Source: Thoreauomyces humboldtii
Taxonomy: Eukaryota > Chytridiomycota > Chytridiomycetes > Spizellomycetales > Powellomycetaceae
Reading direction: 5' to 3'
NCBI GenBank assembly: GCA_027596035.1
Contig: JADGJA010000690.1
Coordinates: 1 to 12,473, forward strand
Length of the DNA: 12,473 bases
In this document: piece by piece, positions 1-8,418 of the stretch
Layout: each line of letters opens with the position of its first letter
Position numbering within the stretch: the first letter of the stretch is position 1
The notes under the pieces: generated by a model
What the model saw: the letters and a program-made list of their open reading frames with translations, nothing else
Database searches by the model: none
What the model was told of the DNA's origin: nothing
Translations under genes and position numbers: made by a program

Positions 1-164
1 AAAATTCCCCAACCCACTGTTTGTTCAACGGGGTTTTTTTAAATTTGGGCCCGCGGCTTGGTGGGTTACCCCCCTGCATGGGGGGGGGGTTTTCCCCCCC
101 CCCCCCCCCTTCCCCTTCAGGACGCGAAGGACAACTCCGCTGACCGCTCCTCTCCCCAACGCAG
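1..164 (+). other. Window-edge sequence and 3' part of an intron of the TPT transporter gene
   Basis: No coding sequence is supported here. The stretch at 135-164 reads as the end of an intron: a CTGAC branch-point-like element near 140-144, a pyrimidine-rich tract, and a CGCAG acceptor ending at 164. Upstream, 79-110 is a run of nine or more G, then T, then about sixteen C, followed by another pyrimidine tract ending in TTCAG at about 120. That CAG could be a second acceptor, but no GT donor lies between it and 164, so it would not yield a separate exon. The homopolymer block may be low-quality sequence. Confidence 0.5.
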
Positions 165-951
165 TTCGGGGAGATCACGTTCGTGCTGGTGGGATTCATG
201 CTGCAGGCCGGAGCCCTCCTCTTCGAGTCCACGCGTCTGGTCCTGATCCAGAAGCTGCTGAGCGGCCGTGACATCAAGATGGAAGCCCTGGTCGGTCTGT
301 ACTACTTTGCTCCCGTCTGCGCCGGGGTGAACATCATCTGCACGTACATCCTGGAATCGGATCGACTCAGCTGGGAAGCGTTCGGTCGTGTCGGCGTGAC
401 CGTCTTCTTCTTCAACGGGCTGAGTACGTTTCCGGAGCGAGAGCGGATCTGATCATTGGTGTCGTTGACATGTTTGCTTACGCTCCACCGTCCCCGTTGT
501 AGCGTCCTTCCTCCTGAACGTGTTCGCCGTATTGGTCATCAAGCGCACTTCCACCCTCGTCCTTGCTCTCTGCGGACTCTTGAAAGACATCGGTATCGTG
601 GTCATCGCTACCATCATCTACGGCACGCCCATCGGAGGCTTGCAGGGCTTCGGATACAGTCTTGCCCTCCTCGGTCTCATCCGATACAAGACGCGCACGG
701 AAGACTTCTGGAAGCACCCCTTCAAGAGCTCTCTGCAGTTCTTCAAGCGCATTGCAGGGTATGATATCTGTCGATCACTTTTTCTTGAAATTCGAGATGC
801 GCAGCGTACTCACAAAAGTTTAACTTGTTCGGCCCACAGCGTATCGCCTGATGGAGGAGCGTATCACGTTCCACCGGCGCAGCACATCGGCGTAGAGACG
901 GTCGATTTGCAACAGGACGCTCTGCCCATCAGCATGAAGGACTTGAAGTGA
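165..951 (+). CDS. TPT-family (triose-phosphate / nucleotide-sugar) transporter, 3' part
   Basis: This is the C-terminal half of a multi-pass membrane transporter of the TPT/EamA fold (DUF250 type). Members exchange phosphorylated sugars or nucleotide sugars across plastid, Golgi or ER membranes, and the substrate here cannot be told. Proposed exons are 165-423, 503-758 and 840-951, with introns of 79 and 81 nt (donors GTACGT and GTATGA, acceptors TTGTAG and CCACAG). Exon 1 begins FGEITFVLVGFMLQAGALLF and includes GLYYFAPVCAG. Exon 2 carries the family signature LLNVFAVLVIKRTSTLVLAL followed by CGLLKDIGIVV and GFGYSLALLGLIRYK. At least five hydrophobic segments are visible. The last exon adds a hydrophilic tail of about 37 residues ending SMKDLK, stop TGA at 949-951. 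The tail frame depends on the second intron, which is in frame and stop-free, so a retained form is possible. The N-terminal half and start codon are outside the window. The family call is firm; the last exon is less certain. Confidence 0.78.
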
Positions 952-1221
952 AGCCCTTCGACTTCCAACAAGGTTGGCCTACATCCCTTCCATCATCAGT
1001 TGATTCTTGGACGGCTTGCTTTTTCGACTCGTTTCGTCCTGGACACACGAGTTGGAACATTTCTCTCCCTTTTTATTCTTTATGCACATTTACATCGAGT
1101 TCACGGATCCCTCCCCCTGCGATCTCTGCGGCAGGCTCCTACTTCTATCCAAGCATCTATATTTAACTGAGTTTTACCCTTTACGCACCGAGACATTGTC
1201 CCAAAGTATCTGTCCTTTTTT
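952..1221. other. Convergent intergenic region (3' ends of the transporter and insulysin genes)
   Basis: This 270-bp spacer lies between two stop codons that face each other. It is T- and C-rich on the + strand, with no splice-supported exon and no similarity I recognise. It should hold both 3' UTRs and poly(A) sites, but no canonical AATAAA is evident on either strand. Confidence 0.6.
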
Positions 1222-4200
1222 TCACAGCTTCGAGCCCCGCTTCCTCAGATCGTCCAGGGCCGAGATGGCCTCGTAGCTCGACTGCGAGTTCTCCTCCGAG
1301 TTCCCCTCCACCAGGACGGCGACCCGCCTGGCGTTCGAGCGACCGATCGCATCCTTTGCGAACGCTCTCAGATCGTCCAACGTGTACGCCTCCATGGCCT
1401 CTATCCTCCTCTCCAGCGCCCCGAAGTCGCCGTCCTCCTCGAACGCGAGGTGGTTGAAGTATCGGATCTTTGCCGCCATCGTGTCGTGCGGCTGTCGCAG
1501 ACGAGCCAACGAAGCGGCCTTGACGACGTCGAATCGAGATTGCATGTCCTGCTGCTGCTGCGGTGCGGGTGCCGATGGTTGTGATGGTTGTGATGGAGAT
1601 GCTTCTTCGTGTCCTCCCTCGGAGGACTCCCGAGATGAGGGTGAGGAGGAGGACGTCGACGCGGGGAGAGTGGACGTGTGGTTAGCGGGAGAGACGAGGT
1701 CTCTGAGAAACTTCTCCACGAAGAGCTCGATCCTAGCGAGAAGGTCTCGAGGATCGTGGGAGTTGGATTGGACGGAGCAGTTGAGGAACAGATTCTTGTC
1801 AACTTGGAAACTTCCCGAGCTCACGATGTATCCCGTCTGTTTTTTTGGTTTTTTTTGGACGTTTCATATGTGTGAGTTCGACGAGGGACCAAACGGCTTG
1901 ATTATCTAGTTCCCCCCAAATGACAAGACTATGCTCACCTGTTGCTTCGTCCTCAACTCGGAGTAGAAGGGCTCCTTGATCAGTTTCGACAGAAACTCCA
2001 ACCCGGTTCTCGCTTCCGGTGTCCTGGGGCCCAAAGCCACGGTCCAGACGATGGCGTTCCCCTTGACCGGCAGACGGACCGGGTGGTACGCGGGACGCTT
2101 CGATCCGAACGGAAGGGCCTTGGCCTTCTCCACGGCGCTCTGCGGACACGGGGAGCCCGGGAGTGTCGCGTGTACGAGATCCCACGCTCGTCGGGCTTCC
2201 TCCGCGGTGGCGTTCCCGCCCACGAAGGCTTCCACGTAACGGGACGAGAAGAGCGTCTTGGTGAAGGATTCCAGGTCGGCGAGCGTGACGGACTCTGCTG
2301 CCTCTGCGAGCTGTGTAACGGGACGAAGTGGTCAGATTTCATGGGAAGGGAAGAACTAGCTTCATCAAAGCTTCGTACCTGTGCAGAATTGGAGTATTTA
2401 TCGTACATGATCTCGGCCAGCTTGCTCATGGCTTGGCGAAGGGGAGACTCCTTCGTATGATTGCGGTAAGATCGGGTAACAGAGTCTTTGTAGATTTCGA
2501 ATTCGGCGAGAGTGAAAGCAGGCGTGCTCATCCTCTCCAAAACGCTGGCCAGAAGCAGATGAGCTGTAGAATCAAAAACATTCAATGAGTTGAAAGATTA
2601 CGTTTGAAGAAAGAATCGCAAGTCAAAACCTACTCTTTTCTGAATAACCGTCAACGCTAACAACGATCCCTGTCGTATGTGACAGGCTCACATCGTAGTG
2701 CAAACCGGCCGTGGCCGCATCATACGATAGTTCCGTCAAGCGTTCGTGCACGAAACGTAGGTACAGGGATGCAAGGACCAATGCTCGTGGATTGTCTGGG
2801 CGGATCGCAGGTGTGCGGATGTTGAAGCTGAACGCGCTCTCCGGGACCTCGAACTCGCCATCCGGATAAAAGTACAGCTTCCCGGAGTCCGACTCCTTCA
2901 GCAGTTCTGGAACACGGTTGCTGCGGGGCGACAACATCAAGTCGGTCGGAATGTAAGGGTTTCTCTTGGGATATTGAATGGACTTGTGTGCTGGGGCTTC
3001 CATCCAAGCGGACGTTTCCGCCTTGATGTCGACAACGGCATACTTTGCACCCATCCACTTTTCCGTCTGCGTGAGTTCAACTTCCGGCTTCTGCGCGATG
3101 ATTGTATAGAGACACGCATCCGGACGAAGCTCTTGCAATAGCGATTGAGCAGCGTTCCCGTCAAACTTGTCGATGAAATACGATTGGCGGGGAAAGGTAT
3201 CGATGCCTGTAGGATATGGATTGAGAAGGGGCTCACATAAGATACGTCAAGCGTCCGAATGGATGAGATACCTTCCTTCCGCAAGAGGCCGCACCAAGTA
3301 GTGGCAATGCCGTTGTTGCGCTGTTGATACTGATATCCTAGTTTGTTTACGAGATTCACCTCTTCGAGAATGTGGCGCGGGTATGCCTCAGTTTTGAGGG
3401 CGGCCATCGCCTCAAAGACCCGACTGGCCACTGTCCGCCACTCCTTCACCCCGCGTTCGGTGAGCGAGATGGAGATCTCGAAAAGCAGGTTGTCGGCGCC
3501 GAGGTGGCTCTTCCCCGCCGACAAGCCCTCGGCGAGTTCCTCCTGCTTCAGCAACGAAAGCAGAGAATTCTGGCCCTCATACCCCAGTATCGCTGACACG
3601 AGACGAGCCGGCTTGGTCGCCCCGTCGTTGTACTTGATCGGGATCTCCCAAGAGAGTGTCATCTCGCGCAGATCCTTCAGTGGAGCGATCCAGACGACCT
3701 TTGATCGCAGGTTCGGGAAGACCGTCGTTCCCTCGGTGGACAGGAGCGAGCGCTCGTGGTTCTCGATCCTCCCGAACGCGCGTTCCGCCTTCTCTGCAAG
3801 CTGGGAGACGGTGTCCCGGCCCAGGATGGCGAAATGCATGAGGTTGGCGCTGTACCGCTCCTTGAACCAGGCTCGCAGGTTGGTCCTGTCGATGAGCTTC
3901 ATGGTCTCGAGGTTCCCCGTGTTGAAGCCGGCGAACGGATGTCGCTGATCCGCGAGCTCCTTGCGCACGTGCAGGACCCTCCAACCGTCCTGCTCGCAGT
4001 TCTTCTGGAACTCCTGGTCGACGGCGTTCATCTCGCGTTCCACGCACGTCTCGTCGAAGAGCGGCTCGTAGAAGAAGCGACTGAAGCGGTCGAGGGCTCC
4101 GTCGAAGGCGGCGGGGGTCACTCCGGAGAAGTAGTAGAGGGAGTGGTCGGACGACGTGTATCCGTTGAGGGAACCGTTGGCGTCGAAGATGAAGCGCTCG

Positions 4201-4619
4201 TAGTCGTGAGGATCGGGATACTTTTTCGTTCCCAGAAACAGGAGGTGCTCGAGGAAGTGGGCCATCCCGTTGGCGTTGCCGGGGTCCATCCAGGAGCCCG
4301 CCTCGACGCTGAGGGCGGCTCCAGTGGTAGGCGAGTTGCGATCCGAGATGACGACGCCTTTGACGCCGTTGGATAGTACGATCTTTGCCACCTTTCTGTC
4401 CTGCAGCTGAGAGGTGATGAGCGCTGGCAGGCCTGGGCTCTCTGGCACGACGGTATACTTTGAGCTCAAGAGTCGTGCAGCCAGCGGAGGGACACTGGAT
4501 CGGGAGCGAGAGGGAGAGGTGGGCCACATGGAACGGCCCGATCGTCCCAGTGCCCTACCGGCACCCCCACCACCGGCAGCACCCGGACCTCGCAGCTGTT
4601 GAAGACGAAGAAGCGGCAT
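1222..4619 (-). CDS. STE23: Insulysin/Ste23-type M16A zinc metallopeptidase
   Basis: This gene encodes a complete insulinase-family peptidase that would cleave small peptides inside its two-bowl chamber; the yeast homologues Ste23/Axl1 act in a-factor maturation. Exons on the minus strand are 4619-3272, 3206-2634, 2563-2379, 2310-1939 and 1836-1222, giving 1030 residues, close to the usual insulysin length. Introns are 65, 70, 68 and 102 nt, and phases agree at every junction. The start is the first in-frame ATG (4619); its context is weak. Residues 1-58 are Arg/Ser/Gly-rich without acidic residues, like a mitochondrial presequence. The inverted zinc motif HFLEH is at 121-125, with the third ligand at E203 in NAVDQEFQKN. 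LFLGTKKYPDPHDY and GALDRFSRFF are typical insulysin blocks. The substrate-binding block LRTKQQTGYIVSSG in the last domain keeps the conserved Tyr (Y829). A 48-residue Ser/Pro/Gln-rich insert occupies 875-922. The protein ends RKRGSKL, a canonical PTS1. The family is certain; orthology to Ste23 rather than another M16A branch is likely. Confidence 0.93.
1549..1692 (-). repeat. Low-complexity coding insert in the insulysin C-terminal domain
   Basis: This is a 144-bp stretch of the last insulysin exon (residues 875-922) rich in Ser, Pro and Gln. At the DNA level it has four CAG codons in a row (CTG on the + strand, about 1549-1560) and a tandem 9-bp unit GATGGTTGT near 1574-1592 that encodes SQPSQPS. 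It falls between the FLRDLV helix and DMQSRFDVV, a surface loop position in insulysin, so it is likely a disordered loop. Confidence 0.7.
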
Positions 4620-4695
4620 GTGCGAAGGGAACCAGACGAATGGAACCTTGGTTTTCCTCCTGCTGCCTGCCTCGGGGTCTCTGTCTGGTCTCTGG

Positions 4696-4715
4696 TCCTG
4701 TCCTGTCCTGTCCTG
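4696..4715 (+). repeat. (TCCTG)4 pentanucleotide tandem repeat
   Basis: There are four exact copies of TCCTG. On the insulysin sense strand this reads CAGGA repeats and lies about 77-96 nt upstream of its ATG, probably in the 5' UTR or core promoter. It is a simple repeat with no known function here. Confidence 0.85.
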
Positions 4716-5060
4716 TCGGCAAGTAGTATAGACGAGTGAACGACGCGAAACGACGAGATGAGGTGCTGCGCCACGATGACCTGGAAACCCCACGCCTTGA
4801 CGCCTTGGGGGGGAGGAGGAAGGGAGGAAGGGGCCTTGCTCCGCCCGCCCGTCCGCCCGTCAACTGTCAACTGTCAAATTCGCGGAACCTGACAGCTCAC
4901 TCTCCTTGGCCAAGATTGACAGGCCGCCGCACTTGGGGAAGGGAGGCCGTGGAAGGAACAGAAAAGGCCTTTTTCTAGGCCCTCTGGTCTCCCTGCGGCG
5001 GACTCGGCACGCTCGACACGCATCATCATCACGCGCCGAGAGTACTGCCGTGTTGATCTT

Positions 5061-5082
5061 GTACAGTACAGTACTATAGTAC
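5061..5082. repeat. GTAC cluster with a perfect 12-bp palindrome
   Basis: GTAC occurs four times, at 5061, 5066, 5071 and 5079. The last two are the ends of GTACTATAGTAC (5071-5082), which is its own reverse complement. It lies in the divergent spacer, about 410 bp from the plus-strand ATG and 440 bp from the minus-strand ATG. It could be a binding site for a dimeric regulator, but this is inferred from symmetry only. Confidence 0.5.
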
Positions 5083-5489
5083 ATGGGTCGAGTGGTCGAG
5101 GGGAATTCCTTGTCTCTTGCTGCCCAGTCTCTCTCCTCCGACTCGTTCCCCCGCGCACACACTCGGATACCTTCCTTGAGCAGTGGTGGTAGTCTTTGCC
5201 ACCTTCCTTTTTTTTTTCTTTGACTCGTATACATCGCATATATTCCTTGCTGCCTTGTTCTCGTCCCCATGTGCGTGGATCGCATCCTTTTCAAACTTCT
5301 TAGCAAGAAGCTGTGCGGGCTTCTCCATTAAAGTAGTAACGCTCCTCAGTTCGACACGTAGATAGCTTCAACTTCCTCGGGGTTTCCGAGGCTCCTCGCC
5401 TGTCCTCGCTCTTTGCTCTACTTTGGTCAGATACCTTTGTTTGCCAGTGCAGCCACTCGGTTCATACTCCCTCCCAAAGTGGTGGCCAA

Positions 5490-8157
5490 ATGTCGACGGA
5501 AGGTCAAGCCGTCGCACCCATCGCGACGGGTCGCTTCTCGCCAGACTATCTTCCCGTGGTGACGTTCCTACCTTTCAAGTGCTTCTACCAGGCAGTCAGT
5601 CTCGCTTCCTACGCAAGCGACGAAGCAGGGCACCTGCCTGTCCAAGTAGATGACCTCCTTGTCCTGTCGGGATGCGATCTCAACGCTCAACACTTCTTTG
5701 CCGGGAACGAGACTACGAAACGTCAAGGATGGGTGCCAAGATGGATCTTTGAATACATCGACCGTCGGCATCCGCGATCGGCTCCTGGCCTGCCGATCAC
5801 CAGCGCGCAACCGCTTTTGCCGTCCCATCTGCCTATGAGCTTTGCTCGACTACCGGAAAGCAGAGAGGGACCGACTTCGGAGAGGGACCCGAGATTCACG
5901 CAGCAGCTGCCATCACAGGTTTGCTCTAACCTGACAGGTTCTCACGTAGCTTTCTGGTGCTCATGCGGCTCCCAATCACTTGCCAGGGTCCACAGTTCAT
6001 CCAGCAGGATCAACCCATTGGCATATCTGCTCCTCCTCCCAGCATCTCCTCCTGTTCCTCCGATACCACCAGCCCATCAAGGCAGAACCTGGCTTCGATG
6101 ACGACGCCCACCTTTACCTCGTCGCGTTCTTTCGACGGTCAATCTTCCTCCACCCGCTCTCGGACCGGGTCGCCAACACGGAGTAGCTTTGATCTCGGCT
6201 CGTCGGCCGTCAAGCCAGGGCCAGAGTGGCAGATCCCAGGTCAACGCTCAATCGAGTCAACATGGCCCCCTGTTGCCGCACCCGTCGCTTCACAGAGCGC
6301 GGAGCCAGACTTTGTCGTCACATCATCACCGAGCCGTCGAAAAGTGTGGGACCAAGCATACGAGCAGAAGCGGAAATTGTCGGGAAAGCGAGGACATGGT
6401 ATGCAGTCACGTCAGTTCAAATGTCTTTGCGACATGGATTGACTCAATCATTGCATCCGTTTCAAGGCATGAATTTGGATTACGCCCAACAACCTCGATT
6501 CCCGCCGTCAGTTCCGGGAGCAACTTACGGAGACTTCATCGAGCGGCTACTTAGACAGCTTTCAGCGCTCAGAACGGACAACGGCCGCATCGAGTACACA
6601 GACGATGCGATCCGGAAAGCCAAGGAGCGGCTGGCACGTCATAAGGCAGAAAATACCACCGGACGCGGGCCATGGAGGGTGTGGCTGCCCGACCATGTTT
6701 GGAACCTCTTTCAGTTCCTGAAAAGCATTGCCCTGTCGGCTTCCGCTACTCAGGCTGAATTTGTCGAGCTTCTCCTTGATCTCAACGGCCGGACCGCTGG
6801 TAGTGACTCGGAGACTCTGCAGCTCGATCTCCTCACCGCGAGCAGCCGTGCTGCACAGGTGAGTGAACTTCAGCGCCTACCCTGAGGTCTTCCTGTTATT
6901 AATGTGCACTTGCAGGAGTGCTTACATGATCCCAACTTCATGCTGAAGCCTGATCCGGAGGAGCAACCTGATTTGAAACACCTTTTCCACACCAAGATGG
7001 GTGTCGATCAAGATGCAAGCACCGGTGCAATGCGGCACCGACAGCGGCATGAACGCATCAAGCCTGGTCTGGACGCCCAGGAAGGGCAGATGACCGGACC
7101 TTCGACAGGCGAGGGTGCCGACCCCGAGATCCTAAAGCTCTTGGAAACCATGGACGAGTCCGGTGTCGCTGCTCTCCGATTCGAAGCTGCCTCGTACATG
7201 GCCGACGAGGGCATTGGCGCACCCCGGAAACGCAAGCAACGTCAGACCGAGGAGACGATTCGAAGCAACGATCTGGACCTTGAGCAGATGATCAGAGACC
7301 TCTGCCCGATCGACCAGCAGGCGTTCATGCAGGCAGCCATTCCGAGCGACCTGCCCCGTCCGGAAAGAGGCGAAGTTGCCAGGGGTGACAGACAGACTCG
7401 ACTCGAACGGCCTGCTGACCCGCCGTCGCCTCCTTTGCTCCCACCCGGGCACTTTATCCCGGACGACAAGTTCTTGGAGGCTCAGGACATGTGGGAAGAA
7501 TCTTACAACCCTCTGGTGAGTACGGACTACATGTGCGCCTCGGAAGAATTTAGCAACCAACCAGCTGGCACTTGCTTTCCTACGCAGGCTCTCATCAACG
7601 TCATCAAGAAGAAGCTCCAACCTTCCGACTGGGAGCAGATCTTCCAGATCCTGCTGGCTCCATTCTGGCAGCGCAAGAGTCATTCAGTGTTCCAAGAACA
7701 GGGAATCCTAGTGTTCCGGACCACGGCGATGCTCTCTTGGCTGCATCACGAACAGTTTTTCGATGACTTTCAGCTCGGGACCAAGTAAGCTTGCCGGAAC
7801 CGCCCTCTATCTTTCTTCTCTCACCATTTTCTTATCTCCAATAGCATCGGACATCTTATCAAGCAGGCAGCGAACGAGGTGGACGAGGACGAGGAGCTGC
7901 CATATCCCATCCGTCAGCTCATCCGTAACCTGGCCGGCCTCCACATTGTCGACGTGCAGCGCGTCATCGACATTTGCGGTGCCAGCGAAGAACATCGGAA
8001 GTCCCCGGAAACGCCAGACATCCGAGACAAGGAGTCTATGTCTCGTCCGTCGTTCAGTCCGCGTCAAAGAAGCATCGTCGGTGGCGACACTACTCCTCCT
8101 CCAAAGATCAAAGCCAATCTCGACCCACCGACACGACATGATCGTACCCCGGCTTAG
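5490..8157 (+). CDS. Unrecognised fungal protein with an SH3-like N-terminal segment
   Basis: I do not recognise this protein. Proposed exons are 5490-5918, 5987-6398, 6467-6858, 6916-7515, 7588-7784 and 7845-8157, giving 780 residues with stop TAG at 8155-8157. The introns are 57-72 nt with consistent phases. Residues 35-91 resemble an SH3 domain: AVSLASYAS in place of ALYDY, then LPVQVDDLLVLSG, then RQGWVPRWIFEYID as the G-W/F-x-P-x-x-Y/I end. Residues about 145-275 are Ser/Thr/Pro-rich and probably disordered. A helical region follows (FIERLLRQL, KAKERLARHKAE, VWNLFQFLKSIA). A basic cluster PRKRKQRQ at 514-521 could be a nuclear signal. A helical C-terminal part contains SDWEQIFQILLAPFW and RQLIRNLAGLHIVDVQRVI, then a Ser/Pro-rich tail ending in RTPA. 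The first acceptor could be 5986 or 5995, a difference of three residues. An SH3-bearing adaptor would fit, but the function is unknown. Confidence 0.78.
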
Positions 8158-8418
8158 CCATCCGGTTCCATCTTCTCAATAGCGGGCGTGAAGTCAAGTT
8201 TTGCATAGCATAGTTCTTACTCAGCGTAACGCAGCCTCGCTTCTTTCGAGCCTAAAGAAGTTCCTCGAGTCAGTATCAGGATAGGGGAATTGCGATGTCG
8301 GATAATGGTCAGATGTTCTCTCTGTCTTGCACGAGTTTTGAAAAGAAAAGAAGAATTTACGAAAAACAGCCCCATCTTCCTGCTATCTGGCCCCGCTCCT
8401 CGCTACCTGCCCTACAAA
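8158..8418. other. Convergent intergenic region (3' ends of the SH3-like and MCM8-like genes)
   Basis: This 261-bp spacer between two facing stop codons should carry both 3' UTRs. It includes an A-rich stretch near 8338-8368 on the + strand (GAAAAGAAAAGAAG), which could be part of a poly(A) signal region for the upstream + strand gene. No open frame supported by splicing or similarity was seen. Confidence 0.55.

Larger units (their letters stand above)
4620..5489. promoter_or_regulatory. Divergent promoter region between the insulysin and SH3-like genes
   Basis: This 870-bp spacer separates two start codons pointing outward, so it must hold both promoters and 5' UTRs. Visible elements are a (TCCTG)4 tandem repeat at 4696-4715 in the insulysin leader, a CAACTGT direct repeat at 4860-4876, a GTAC-rich cluster with a perfect 12-bp palindrome at 5071-5082, a T-rich tract near 5205-5220 and a TATA-like CATATATT near 5236-5243. 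The bases before the ATG at 5490 (GCCAA) give an A at -3 or nearby, a favourable fungal context. No exon or RNA gene was recognised. Confidence 0.6.

Noticed and set aside
1382..1909. 175-codon open frame on the + strand, Ser/Cys/Arg-rich
   Set aside because: It lies fully antisense to the last insulysin exon and its intron, has low-complexity composition imposed by the opposite strand, and shows no family resemblance.
3207..3271. Alternative very short intron (30-39 nt) using donors GTGAGC or the nearer GTATCT near 3229-3246
   Set aside because: These donors give the wrong phase for the downstream insulysin frame. The GTATCT donor at 3271 with the CTACAG acceptor gives a 65-nt intron and joins KEG to IDTFPRQSYF in frame.
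4620..4793. In-frame extension of the insulysin upstream to 4793
   Set aside because: The only upstream start in this frame is GTG, the sequence includes the CAGGA repeat translated as low-complexity Arg/Asp/Gln, and the first ATG is at 4619. It is treated as 5' UTR.
4736..4978. 80-codon + strand frame in the divergent spacer
   Set aside because: It has a GTG start only, composition driven by G-rich simple sequence, no similarity I recognise, and it overlaps the probable insulysin promoter.
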